Assembly (NCBI RefSeq): GCF_029227915.1 | Contig: NC_079879.1 | Span: forward strand, 14,820,001-14,884,000 | Reading direction: 5' to 3' | Source of the DNA: Hydractinia symbiolongicarpus | Taxonomy: Eukaryota > Cnidaria > Hydrozoa > Anthoathecata > Hydractiniidae | Length of the DNA: 64,000 bases | Notes under the pieces: generated by a model | Seen by the model: only the letters and a program-made list of their open reading frames with translations | What the model was told of the DNA's origin: nothing | Database searches by the model: none | Shown here: positions 1-12,116 of the stretch, piece after piece | Layout: each line of letters opens with the position of its first letter | Position numbering within the stretch: the stretch's first letter is position 1 | Made by a program: the position numbers and the translations under genes

Positions 1-2108
1 ACTAATCGTTCCAGTCTCAACAAGCTACAACGTCCCAAGTTGTTTTCATTGATGAAGTTGCCTTAGAACACTTTTAACTACGTGCACAGTACTATAAAGC
101 CTGTAATATGGCCTTTTGAAGTCTAATAAAGGCCTCACACGTAAATCACGTGGTTCCATTTGCCTGTGCAGATTACCATTGGACTATTCATTCCAGTCTC
201 AATGCGCTGCAACGTCCCAAGTAATTTTCATTAGCGCCGTTGCTTTACAACACTCTTAACTACTTCCACAGTCCTATAAAGGCTGTAATATGACCTTTTG
301 CAGTCTAATAAAGGCCTCACACGTAACACACGTGGTTCCATTTGCTTGAGCAGGTTACCATTGGACTATTCCTTCCAGTCTCAATGCGCTACCACGTCCC
401 AAGTTGTTTTCATTATCGCTGTTGCCTTATAACACTCCTAACTACGTGCACAGTCCTATAAAGGCTGTAATATGGCCTTTTGCAGTCTAATAAACGCCTC
501 ACACGTAAATCACGTGGTTCCATATACCTGTGCAGGTTACCAGTGGACTAGTTGTTCCAGTCTCAATGCGCTACAACGTCCCAAGTCGTTTTCATTTGCG
601 CCATTGCTTTACAACACTCTGAACTACGTGCACTGTCCTATAAAGGCTGTAATATGGCCTTTTCCAGTCTAATAAAGGCCTCACACGTAAATCACCTGGT
701 TTCACCTGCCTGCGCAGGTTACCTTTGGACTAATCGTTCCATTCTTAATGCGCTACAACGTCTCAAGTTGTTTTCATTGGCGAAGTTGCCTTAGAACTCT
801 CTTAACTACGTGCACAGTCCTATAAAGGCTGTAATATGGCCTTTTGCAGTCTAATAAAGGCCACACACGTAAATCACGTGGTTCCATCTGCCTGTGCAGG
901 TTACCAGTGGACTAGTTGTTCCAGTCTCAATGCGTTACAACGTCCCAAGTCGTTTTCATTTGCGCCGTTGCTTTACAACACTCTGAACTACGTGCATAAT
1001 CCTATAAAGGCTGTAATATGGCCTTCTGCAGTCTAATACATGCCTCACACGTAAATCTCGTGGTTCCATTAGCCTGCGCAAGTTACCATTGGCCTAATCC
1101 TTCAAGTCTCAATGTGCTACAACGTCCCAGGTTGTTTTCATTAGCGCCGTGGCCTTAGAACACTCTTAACTACGCGCACAGTCCTATAAAGGCTGTAATA
1201 TGACCTTTTGCAGTCTAATAAAGGCCTCACACGTAACACACGTGGTTCCATTTGCTTGAGCAGGTTACCATTGGACTATTCCTTCCAGTCTCAATGCGCT
1301 ACCACGTCCCAAGTTGTTTTCATTATCGCTGTTGCCTTATAACACTCCTAACTACGTGCACAGTCCTATAAAGGCTGTAATATGGCCTTTTGCAGTCTAA
1401 TAAAGGCCTCACACGTAAATCACGTGGTTCCATCTGCCTGTGCAGGTTACCAGTGGACTAGTTGTTCCAGTCTCAATGCGCTACAACGTCCCAAGTCGTT
1501 TTCATTTTCGCCATTGCTTTACAACACTCTGAACTACGTGCACTGTCCTATAAAGGCTGTAATATGGCCTTTTCCAGTCTAATAAAGGCCTCACACGTAA
1601 ATCACTGGTTTCACCTGCCTGCGCAGGTTACCTTTGGACTAATCGTTCCATTCTTAATGCGCTACAACGTCCCAAGTTGTTTTCATTGGCGAAGTTGCCT
1701 TAGAACTCTCTTAACTACGTGCACAGTCCTATAAAGGCTGTAATATGGCCTTTTGCAGTCTAATAAAGGCCACACACGTAAATCACGTGGTTCCATCTGC
1801 CTGTGCAGGTTACCAGTGGATAAGTTCTTCCAGTCTCAATGCGCTACAACGTCCCAAGTCGTTTTCATTTGCGCCGTTGCTTTACAACACTCTGAACTAC
1901 GTGCACTGTCCTATAAAGGCTGTAATATGGCCTTTTGCAGTCTAATAAAGGCCTCACACGTAAAACACGTGGTTCCATTTGCCTGTGCAGGTTACCATTG
2001 GACTATTCCTTCCAGTCTCAATGCGCTACAACGTCTCAAGTCGTTTTCATTATCGCTGTTGCCTTACAACACTCCTAACTACGTGCAGAGTCCTATAAAG
2101 GCTGTAAT

Positions 2109-4109
2109 ATGGCCTTTTGCAGTCTAATAAAGGCCTCACACGTAAATCTCGTGGTTCCATTAGCCTGTGCAAGTTACCATTGTCCTAATCCTTCAAGTCT
2201 TAATGTGCTACAACGTCCCAGGTCGTTCTCATTAGCGCCGTTGCCTTACAACACTTTTAACTACATGCACAGTCCTATAAAGGCTGTAATATGGCCTTTT
2301 GCAGTTTAATAAAGGCCTCACACATAAATCACGTGGTTCCATTTGCCTGGCAGGTTACCATTGGATTATTCCTTCCAGTCTCAATACGCTACAACGTCCC
2401 AAGTCATTTTCATTAGCGCCGTTGCTTTACAACACTCTTAACTACGTGCACTGTCCTATAAAGGCTGTAATGTGGCCTTTTGCAGTCTAATAAAGGCCTC
2501 ACACGTAAATCACGTGGTTTCACCGGTCTGCGCAGGTTACCATTGGCCTAGTCCTTCCAGTCTCAATGTGCTACAACGTCCCAAGTCGTTTTCATTAGCG
2601 CCGTTGCCTTACAACACTCTTAACTACGTGCAGAGTCCTATAAAGGCTGTAATATGGCCTTTTGCAGTCTAATAAAGGCCTCACACGTAAATCACGTTGT
2701 TTCACCTGCCTGCGCAGGTTACCTTTGGACTAATCGTTCCATTCTTAATGCGCTACAACGTCCCAAGTTGTTTTCATTGGCGAAGTTGCCTTAGAACTCT
2801 CTTAACTACGTGCACAGTCCTATAAAGGCTGTAATATGGCCTTTTGCAGTCTAATAAAGGCCTCACACGTAAATCACGTGGTTCCATCTGCCTGTGCAGG
2901 TTACCAGTGGACTAGTTGTTCCAGTCTCAATGCGCTACAACGTCCCAAGACGTTTTCATTTGCGCCGTTGCTTCACAACACTCTGAACTACGTGCACTGT
3001 CCTATAAAGGCTGTAATATGGCCTTTTGCAGTCTAATAAAGGCCTCACACGTAAATCACGTGGTTTCATCTGCCTGTGCAGGTTACCAGTGGACTAGTTG
3101 TTCCAGTCTCAATGCGCTACAACGTCCCAAGTCGTTTTCATTTGCGCCGTTGCTTTACAACACTCTGAACTACGTGCACTGTCCTATAAAGGCTGTAATA
3201 TGGCCTTTTGCAGTCTAATAAAGGCCTCACACTTAAAACACGTGGTTCCATTTGCCTGTGCAGGTTACCTTTGGACTAATCATTCCATTCTTAATGCGCT
3301 ACAACGTCCCAAGTTGTTTTCATTGGCGAAGTTGTCTTGGAACTCTCATAACTACGTGCACAGTCCTATAAAGGTTGTAATATAGACTTTTTCAGTCTAA
3401 TAAAGGCCTCCCACGTAAATCACGTGGTTCCATTTGCCTGTGCAGGTTACCATTGGACTAATCGTTCCAGTCTCAACAAGCTACAACGTCCCAAGTTGTT
3501 TTCATTGATGAAGTTGCCTTAGAACACTTTTAACTACGTGCACAGTCCTATAAAGCCTGTAATATGGCCTTTTGAAGTCTAATAAAGGCCTCACACGTAA
3601 ATCACGTGGTTCCATTTGCCTGTGCAGATTACCATTGGACTATTCATTCCAGTCTCAATGCGCTGCAACGTCCCAAGTAATTTTCATTAGCGCCGTTGCT
3701 TTACAACACTCTTAACTACTTCCACAGTCCTATAAAGGCTGTAATATGACCTTTTGCAGTCTAATAAAGGCCTCACACGTAACACACGTGGTTCCATTTG
3801 CTTGAGCAGGTTACCATTGGACTATTCCTTCCAGTCTCAATGCGCTACCACGTCCCAAGTTGTTTTCATTATCGCTGTTGCCTTATAACACTCCTAACTA
3901 CGTGCACAGTCCTATAAAGGCTGTAATATGGCCTTTTGCAGTCTAATAAAGGCCTCACACGTAAATCACGTGGTTCCATATACCTGTGCAGGTTACCAGT
4001 GGACTAGTTGTTCCAGTCTCAATGCGCTACAACGTCCCAAGTCGTTTTCATTTGCGCCATTGCTTTACAACACTCTGAATTACGTGCACTGTCCTATAAA
4101 GGCTGTAAT
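2109..4109 (+). repeat. 11-monomer higher-order unit, copy 1 (2,001 bp)
   Basis: This block and the next are an end-to-end duplication at a shift of 2,001 bp, equal to eleven monomers minus one base. Distinctive markers recur exactly: taatgtgctac with ggtcgttctc, gcctggcagg (a 1 bp deletion), and aagacgttttc. The left edge lies between about 2090 and 2120; upstream of that, gtgcagagtcc faces gtgcactgtcc. Confidence 0.92.
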
Positions 4110-6110
4110 ATGGCCTTTTGCAGTCTAATAAAGGCCTCACACGTAAATCTCGTGGTTCCATTAGCCTGTGCAAGTTACCATTGTCCTAATCCTTCAAGTC
4201 TTAATGTGCTACAACGTCCCAGGTCGTTCTCATTAGCGCCGTTGCCTTACAACACTTTTAACTACATGCACAGTCCTATAAAGGCTGTAATATGGCCTTT
4301 TGCAGTTTAATAAAGGCCTCACACATAAATCACGTGGTTCCATTTGCCTGGCAGGTTACCATTGGATTATTCCTTCCAGTCTCAATACGCTACAACGTCC
4401 CAAGTCATTTTCATTAGCGCCGTTGCTTTACAACACTCTTAACTACGTGCACTGTCCTATAAAGGCTGTAATGTGGCCTTTTGCAGTCTAATAAAGGCCT
4501 CACACGTAAATCACGTGGTTTCACCGGTCTGCGCAGGTTACCATTGGCCTAGTCCTTCCAGTCTCAATGTGCTACAACGTCCCAAGTCGTTTTCATTAGC
4601 GCCGTTGCCTTACAACACTCTTAACTACGTGCAGAGTCCTATAAAGGCTGTAATATGGCCTTTTGCAGTCTAATAAAGGCCTCACACGTAAATCACGTTG
4701 TTTCACCTGCCTGCGCAGGTTACCTTTGGACTAATCGTTCCATTCTTAATGCGCTACAACGTCCCAAGTTGTTTTCATTGGCCAAGTTGCCTTAGAACTC
4801 TCTTAACTACGTGCACAGTCCTATAAAGGCTGTAATATGGCCTTTTGCAGTCTAATAAAGGCCTCACACGTAAATCACGTGGTTCCATCTGCCTGTGCAG
4901 GTTACCAGTGGACTAGTTGTTCCAGTCTCAATGCGCTACAACGTCCCAAGACGTTTTCATTTGCGCCGTTGCTTCACAACACTCTGAACTACGTGCACTG
5001 TCCTATAAAGGCTGTAATATGGCCTTTTGCAGTCTAATAAAGGCCTCACACGTAAATCACGTGGTTTCATCTGCCTGTGCAGGTTACCAGTGGACTAGTT
5101 GTTCCAGTCTCAATGCGCTACAACGTCCCAAGTCGTTTTCATTTGCGCCGTTGCTTTACAACACTCTGAACTACGTGCACTGTCCTATAAAGGCTGTAAT
5201 ATGGCCTTTTGCAGTCTAATAAAGGCCTCACACTTAAAACACGTGGTTCCATTTGCCTGTGCAGGTTACCTTTGGACTAATCATTCCATTCTTAATGCGC
5301 TACAACGTCCCAAGTTGTTTTCATTGGCGAAGTTGTCTTGGAACTCTCATAACTACGTGCACAGTCCTATAAAGGTTGTAATATAGACTTTTTCAGTCTA
5401 ATAAAGGCCTCCCACGTAAATCACGTGGTTCCATTTGCCTGTGCAGGTTACCATTGGACTAATCGTTCCAGTCTCAACAAGCTACAACGTCCCAAGTTGT
5501 TTTCATTGATGAAGTTGCCTTAGAACACTTTTAACTACGTGCACAGTCCTATAAAGCCTGTAATATGGCCTTTTGAAGTCTAATAAAGGCCTCACACGTA
5601 AATCACGTGGTTCCATTTGCCTGTGCAGATTACCATTGGACTATTCATTCCAGTCTCAATGCGCTGCAACGTCCCAAGTAATTTTCATTAGCGCCGTTGC
5701 TTTACAACACTCTTAACTACTTCCACAGTCCTATAAAGGCTGTAATATGACCTTTTGCAGTCTAATAAAGGCCTCACACGTAACACACGTGGTTCCATTT
5801 GCTTGAGCAGGTTACCATTGGACTATTCCTTCCAGTCTCAATGCGCTACCACGTCCCAAGTTGTTTTCATTATCGCTGTTGCCTTATAACACTCCTAACT
5901 ACGTGCACAGTCCTATAAAGGCTGTAATATGGCCTTTTGCAGTCTAATAAAGGCCTCACACGTAAATCACGTGGTTCCATATACCTGTGCAGGTTACCAG
6001 TGGACTAGTTGTTCCAGTCTCAATGCGCTACAACGTCCCAAGTCGTTTTCATTTGCGCCATTGCTTTACAACACTCTGAATTACGTGCACTGTCCTATAA
6101 AGGCTGTAAT
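4110..6110 (+). repeat. 11-monomer higher-order unit, copy 2 (2,001 bp)
   Basis: Near-identical to the preceding block. The one substitution I noticed is ggcgaagttgc at 2782 against ggccaagttgc at 4783. The copies end where copy 1 continues ccttttgcag and copy 2 continues ccttttccag. Confidence 0.92.
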
Positions 6111-8333
6111 ATGGCCTTTTCCAGTCTAATAAAGGCCTCACACGTAAATCACCTGGTTTCACCTGCCTGCGCAGGTTACCTTTGGACTAATCGTTCCATT
6201 CTTAATGCGCTACAACGTCTCAAGTTGTTTTCATTGGCGAAGTTGCCTTAGAACTCTCTTAACTACGTGCACAGTCCTATAAAGGCTGTAATATGGCCTT
6301 TTGCAGTCTAATAAAGGCCACACACGTAAATCACGTGGTTCCATCTGCCTGTGCAGGTTACCAGTGGACTAGTTGTTCCAGTCTCAATGCGTTACAACGT
6401 CCCAAGTCGTTTTCATTTGCGCCGTTGCTTTACAACACTCTGAACTACGTGCACTGTCCTATAAAGGCTGTAATATGGCCTTTTGCAGTCTAATAAAGGC
6501 CTCACACGTAAAACACGTGGTTCCATTTACCTGTGCAGGTTACCATTGGACTATTCCTTCCAGTCTCAATGCGCTACAACGTCTCAAGTCGTTTTCATTA
6601 TCGCTGTTGCCTTACAACACTCCTAACTACGTGCAGAGTCCTATAAAGGCTGTAATATGGCCTTTTGCAGTCTAATAAAGGCCTCACACGTAACACACGT
6701 GGTTCCATTTGCTTGAGCAGGTTATCATTGGACTATTCCTTCCAGTCTCAATGCGCTACCACGTCCCAAGTTGTTTTCATTATCGCTGTTGCCTTATAAC
6801 ACTCCTAACTACGTGCACAGTCCTATAAAGGCTGTAATATGGCCTTTTGCAGTCTAATAAAGGCCTCACACGTAAATCACGTGGTTCCATCTGCCTGTGC
6901 AGGTTACCAGTGGACTAGTTGTTCCAGTGTCAATGCGCTACAACGTCCCAAGTCGTTTTCATTTGCGCCATTGCTTTACAACGCTCTGAACTACGTGCAC
7001 TGTCCTATAAAGGCTGTAATATGGCCTTTTTCAGTCTAATAAAGGCCTCACACGTAAATCACGCGGTTTCATCTGCCTGTGCAGGTTACCAGTGGACTAG
7101 TTGTTCCAGTCTCAATGCGCTACAACGTCCCAAGTCGTTTTCATTTGCGCCGTTGCTTTACAACACTCTGAACTACGTGCACTGTCCTATAAAGGCTGTA
7201 ATATGGCCTTTTGCAGTCTAATAAAGGCCTCACACTTAAAACACGTGGTTCCATTTGCCTGTGCAGGTTACCTTTGGACTAATCATTCCATTCTTAATGC
7301 GCTACAACGTCCCAAGTTGTTTTCATTGGCGAAGTTGCCTTGGAACTCTCATAACTACGTGCACAGTCCTATAAAGGTTGTAATATAGACTTTTTCAGTC
7401 TAATAAAGGCCTCCCACAAAAATCACGTGGTTCCATTTGCCTGTGCAGGTTACCATAGGACTAATCGTTCCAGTCTCAACACGCTACAACGTCCCAAGTT
7501 GTTTTCATTGATGAAGTTGCCTTAGAACACTCTTAACTACGTGCACCGTCCTATAAAGCCTGTAATATGGCCTTTTGAAGTCTAATGAAGGCCTCACACG
7601 TAAATCACGTGGTTCCATTTGCCTGTGCAGGTTACCATTGGACTATTCATTCCAGTCTCAATGCGCTGCAACGTCCCAAGTAAATTTCATTAGCGCCGTT
7701 GCTTTACAACACTCTTAACTACGTGCATAATCCTATAAAGGCTGTAATATGGCCTTCTGCAGTCTAATACATGGCTCACACGTAAATCTCGTGGTTCCAT
7801 TAGCCTGCGCAAGTTACCATTGGCCTAATCCTTCAAGTCTCAATGTGCTACAACGTCCCAGGTTGTTTTCATTAGCGCCGTGGCCTTAGAACACTCTTAA
7901 CTACGCGCACAGTCCTATAAAGGCTGTAATATGACCTTTTGCAGTCTAATAAAGGCCTCACACGTAACACACGTGGTTCCATTTGCTTGAGCAGGTTACC
8001 ATTGGACTATTCCTTCCAGTCTCAATGCGCTACCACGTCCCAAGTTGTTTTCATTATCGCTGTTGCCTTATAACACTCCTAACTACGTGCACAGTCCTAT
8101 AAAGGCTGTAATATGACATTTTGCAGTCTAATAAAGGCCTCACACGTAACACACGTGGTTCCATTTGTTTGAGCAGGTTACCATTGGACTATTCCTTCCA
8201 GTCTCAATGCGCTACCACGTCCCAAGTTGTTTTCATTATCGCTGTTGCCTTATAACACTCCTAACTACGTGCACAGTCCTATAAAGGCTGTAATATGGCC
8301 TTTTGCAGTCTAATAAAGGCCTCACACGTAAAT

Positions 8334-8339
8334 CACGTG
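8334..8339. promoter_or_regulatory. CACGTG box in the reference monomer (array-wide motif)
   Basis: The palindrome CACGTG lies in aaatcacgtggttcc and recurs in most monomers. CACGTG is the core of E-box/G-box sites for bHLH and bZIP proteins. The 8-mer ATCACGTG also fits RTCACRTG, the Cbf1/CDEI site of budding yeast centromeres. Whether any protein binds it here is unknown. Confidence 0.4.
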
Positions 8340-8461
8340 GTTCCATCTGCCTGTGCAGGTTACCAGTGGACTAGTTGTTCCAGTCTCAATGCGCTACAAC
8401 GTCCCAAGTCGTTTTCATTTGCGCCATTGCTTTACAACACTCTGAACTACGTGCACTGTCC

Positions 8462-8467
8462 TATAAA
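8462..8467 (+). promoter_or_regulatory. TATAAA motif in the reference monomer (array-wide)
   Basis: TATAAAGG occurs once per monomer in most classes and is followed 32 bp later by AATAAA in the next unit (for example AATAAA at 8312-8317 relative to the previous TATAAA). G/H monomers usually have cctattaagg instead and so lose it. A six-base match in AT-rich repeat DNA is weak evidence of a promoter. Confidence 0.2.
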
Positions 8468-8531
8468 GGCTGTAATATGGCCTTTTCCAGTCTAATAAAG
8501 GCCTCACACGTAAATCACCTGGTTTCACCTG

Positions 8532-8541
8532 CCTGCGCAGG
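8532..8541. other. 10 bp perfect dyad CCTGCGCAGG (recurrent)
   Basis: CCTGCGCAGG equals its own reverse complement. It is kept in Y monomers and in domain I units with cacctgcctgcgcagg. In many other classes one CpG change (cctgtgcagg) breaks perfect symmetry, and G/H and F have gtctgcgcagg. Confidence 0.45.
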
Positions 8542-8658
8542 TTACCTTTGGACTAATCGATCCATTCTTAATGCGCTACAACGTCTCAAGTTGTTTTCAC
8601 TGGCGAAGTTGCCTTAGAACTCTCTTAACAACGTGCACAGTCCTATAAAGGCTGTAAT

Positions 8659-10114
8659 ATGGCCTTTTGCAGTCTAATAAAGGCCTCACACTTAAAACAC
8701 GTGGTTCCATTTGCCTGTGCAGGTTACCTTTGGACTAATCATTCCATTCTTAATGCGCTACAACGTCCCAAGTTGTTTTCATTGGCGAAGTTGCCTTGGA
8801 ACTCTCATAACTACGTGCACAGTCCTATAAAGGTTGTAATATAGACTTTTTCAGTCTAATAAAGGCCTCCCACAAAAATCACGTGGTTCCATTTGCCTGT
8901 GCAGGTTACCATAGGACTAATCGTTCCAGTCTCAACACGCTACAACGTCCCAAGTTGTTTTCATTGATGAAGTTGCCTTAGAACACTCTTAACTACGTGC
9001 ACCGTCCTATAAAGCCTGTAATATGGCCTTTTGAAGTCTAATGAAGGCCTCACACGTAAATCACGTGGTTCCATTTGCCTGTGCAGGTTACCATTGGACT
9101 ATTCATTCCAGTCTCAATGCGCTGCAACGTCCCAAGTAAATTTCATTAGCGCCGTTGCTTTACAACACTCTTAACTACGTGCATAATCCTATAAAGGCTG
9201 TAATATGGCCTTCTGCAGTCTAATACATGGCTCACACGTAAATCTCGTGGTTCCATTAGCCTGCGCAAGTTACCATTGGCCTAATCCTTCAAGTCTCAAT
9301 GTGCTACAACGTCCCAGGTTGTTTTCATTAGCGCCGTGGCCTTAGAACACTCTTAACTACGCGCACAGTCCTATAAAGGCTGTAATATGACCTTTTGCAG
9401 TCTAATAAAGGCCTCACACGTAACACACGTGGTTCCATTTGCTTGAGCAGGTTACCATTGGACTATTCCTTCCAGTCTCAATGCGCTACCACGTCCCAAG
9501 TTGTTTTCATTATCGCTGTTGCCTTATAACACTCCTAACTACGTGCACAGTCCTATAAAGGCTGTAATATGACATTTTGCAGTCTAATAAAGGCCTCACA
9601 CGTAACACACGTGGTTCCATTTGTTTGAGCAGGTTACCATTGGACTATTCCTTCCAGTCTCAATGCGCTACCACGTCCCAAGTTGTTTTCATTATCGCTG
9701 TTGCCTTATAACACTCCTAACTACGTGCACAGTCCTATAAAGGCTGTAATATGGCCTTTTGCAGTCTAATAAAGGCCTCACACGTAAATCACGTGGTTCC
9801 ATCTGCCTGTGCAGGTTACCAGTGGACTAGTTGTTCCAGTCTCAATGCGCTACAACGTCCCAAGTCGTTTTCATTTGCGCCATTGCTTTACAACACTCTG
9901 AACTACGTGCACTGTCCTATAAAGGCTGTAATATGGCCTTTTCCAGTCTAATAAAGGCCTCACACGTAAATCACCTGGTTTCACCTGCCTGCGCAGGTTA
10001 CCTTTGGACTAATCGATCCATTCTTAATGCGCTACAACGTCTCAAGTTGTTTTCACTGGCGAAGTTGCCTTAGAACTCTCTTAACTACGTGCACAGTCCT
10101 ATAACGGCTGTAAT
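8659..10114 (+). repeat. 8-monomer higher-order unit, copy 2 (1,456 bp)
   Basis: Repeats the preceding block in the same order with very few changes, for example cttaacaacgtgc near 8627 against cttaactacgtgc near 10083, and ataacggctg near 10103 against ataaaggctg near 8647. Confidence 0.92.
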
Positions 10115-10660
10115 ATGGCCTTTTGCAGTCTAATAAAGGCCACACACGTAAATCACGTGGTTCCATCTGCCTGTGCAGGTTACCAGTGGACTAGTTGTTC
10201 CAGTCTCAATGCGTTACAACGTCCCAAGTCGTTTTCATTTGCGCCGTTGCTTTACAACACTCTGAACTACGTGCACTGTCCTATAAAGGCTGTAATATGG
10301 CCTTTTGCAGTCTAATAAAGGCCTCACACGTAAAACACGTGGTTCCATTTACCTGTGCAGGTTACCATTGGACTATTCCTTCCAGTCTCAATGCGCTACA
10401 ACGTCTCAAGTCGTTTTCATTATCGCTGTTGCCTTACAACACTCCTAACTACGTGCAGAGTCCTATAAAGGCTGTAATATGGCCTTTTGCAGTCTAATAA
10501 AGGCCTCACACGTAACACACGTGGTTCCATTTGCTTGAGCAGGTTATCATTGGACTATTCCTTCCAGTCTCAATGCGCTACCACGTCCCAAGTTGTTTTC
10601 ATTATCGCTGTTGCCTTATAACACTCCTAACTACGTGCACAGTCCTATAAAGGCTGTAAT
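10115..10660 (+). repeat. 3-monomer unit, copy 1 (546 bp)
   Basis: The trio consists of an A-like monomer with gcgttacaacg, a monomer with taaaacacgtgg and acctgtgcagg, and a monomer with gcttgagcaggttatc. It also occurs once at 6293-6838 (shift 3,822 bp, 21 x 182), where it is not duplicated. Confidence 0.9.
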
Positions 10661-11206
10661 ATGGCCTTTTGCAGTCTAATAAAGGCCTCACACGTAAATC
10701 ACGTGGTTCCATCTGCCTGTGCAGGTTACCAGTGGACTAGTTGTTCCAGTCTCAATGCGTTACAACGTCCCAAGTCGTTTTCATTTGCGCCGTTGCTTTA
10801 CAACACTCTGAACTACGTGCACTGTCCTATAAAGGCTGTAATATGGCCTTTTGCAGTCTAATAAAGGCCTCACACGTAAAACACGTGGTTCCATTTACCT
10901 GTGCAGGTTACCATTGGACTATTCCTTCCAGTCTCAATGCGCTACAACGTCTCAAGTCGTTTTCATTATCGCTGTTGCCTTACAACACTCCTAACTACGT
11001 GCAGAGTCCTATAAAGGCTGTAATATGGCCTTTTGCAGTCTAATAAAGGCCTCACACGTAACACACGTGGTTCCATTTGCTTGAGCAGGTTATCATTGGA
11101 CTATTCCTTCCAGTCTCAATGCGCTACCACGTCCCAAGTTGTTTTCATTATCGCTGTTGCCTTATAACACTCCTAACTACGTGCACAGTCCTATAAAGGC
11201 TGTAAT
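10661..11206 (+). repeat. 3-monomer unit, copy 2 (546 bp)
   Basis: Repeats the preceding trio. The first monomer begins ggcctcacacg here and ggccacacacg in copy 1, so the exchange point lies just inside it. Downstream, 11207-11407 matches 6839-7039, confirming that the extra trio was inserted into an existing order. Confidence 0.9.
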
Positions 11207-12116
11207 ATGGCCTTTTGCAGTCTAATAAAGGCCTCACACGTAAATCACGTGGTTCCATCTGCCTGTGCAGGTTACCAGTGGACTAGTTGTTCCAGTGTCA
11301 ATGCGCTACAACGTCCCAAGTCGTTTTCATTTGCGCCATTGCTTTACAACGCTCTGAACTACGTGCACTGTCCTATAAAGGCTGTAATATGGCCTTTTTC
11401 AGTCTAATAAAGGCCTCACACGTAAATCACCTGGTTTCACCTGCCTGCGCAGGTTACCTTTGGACTAATCGTTCCATTCTTAATGCGCTACAACGTCCCA
11501 AGTTGTTTTCATTGGCGAAGTTGCCTTAGAACTCTCTTAACTACGTGCACAGTCCTATAAAGGCTGTAATATGGCCTTTTGCAGTCTAATAAAGGCCACA
11601 CACGTAAATCACGTGGTTCCATCTGCCTGTGCAGGTTACCAGTGGACTAGTTGTTCCAGTCTCAATGCGCTACAACGTCCTAAGTCGTTTTCATTTGGGC
11701 CGTTGCTTTACAACACTCTGAACTACGTGCACTGTCCTATAAAGGCTGTAATATGGCCCTTTGCAGTCTAATAAAGGCCTCACACGTAAAACACGTGGTT
11801 CCATTTGCCTGTGCAGGTTACCATTGGACTATTCCTTCCAGTCTCAATGCGCTACAACGTCTCAAGTCGTTTTCATTATCGCTGTTGCCTTACAACACTC
11901 CTAACTACGTGCAGAGTCCTATAAAGGCTGTAATATGGCCTTTTGCAGTCTAATAAAGGCCTCACACGTAAATCACGCGGTTTCATCTGCCTGTGCAGGT
12001 TACCAGTGAACTAGTTGTTCCAGTCTCAATGCGCTACAACGTCCCAAGTCGTTTTCATTTGCGCCGTTGCTTTACAACACTCTGAACTACGTGCACTGTC
12101 CTATAAAGGCTGTAAT

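Larger units (their letters stand above)
8295..8476 (+). repeat. Reference A-type monomer, 182 bp
   Basis: This is a typical domain I unit, taken from the ATG of atggcc to the base before the next one; that start point is arbitrary. Counting gives 182 bp with 84 G+C (46%). Landmarks within it are AATAAA at 18-23, AGGCCT at 23-28, ACGT cores at 32-35, 41-44, 105-108 and 155-158, CACGTG at 40-45, a repeated cagtct at 12-17 and 87-92, and TATAAA at 168-173. The same unit recurs with few changes at 9751, 10661 and elsewhere. Confidence 0.95.
7203..8658 (+). repeat. 8-monomer higher-order unit, copy 1 (1,456 bp)
   Basis: It starts with the monomer marked cacacttaaaacacgtgg and continues through the ggttgtaatatagac junction, the ctcccacaaaaatcacg monomer, the ctaatgaaggcc monomer, two adjacent gcttgagcagg/gtttgagcagg monomers and an A monomer. 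The whole series repeats at a shift of exactly 1,456 bp (8 x 182). Confidence 0.92.

Noticed and set aside
7383-7400. The atagactttttcag junction as a different sequence element
   Set aside because: It is only a variant of atggccttttgcag in the same monomer position, repeated at 3391, 5392, 8839 and 12300.
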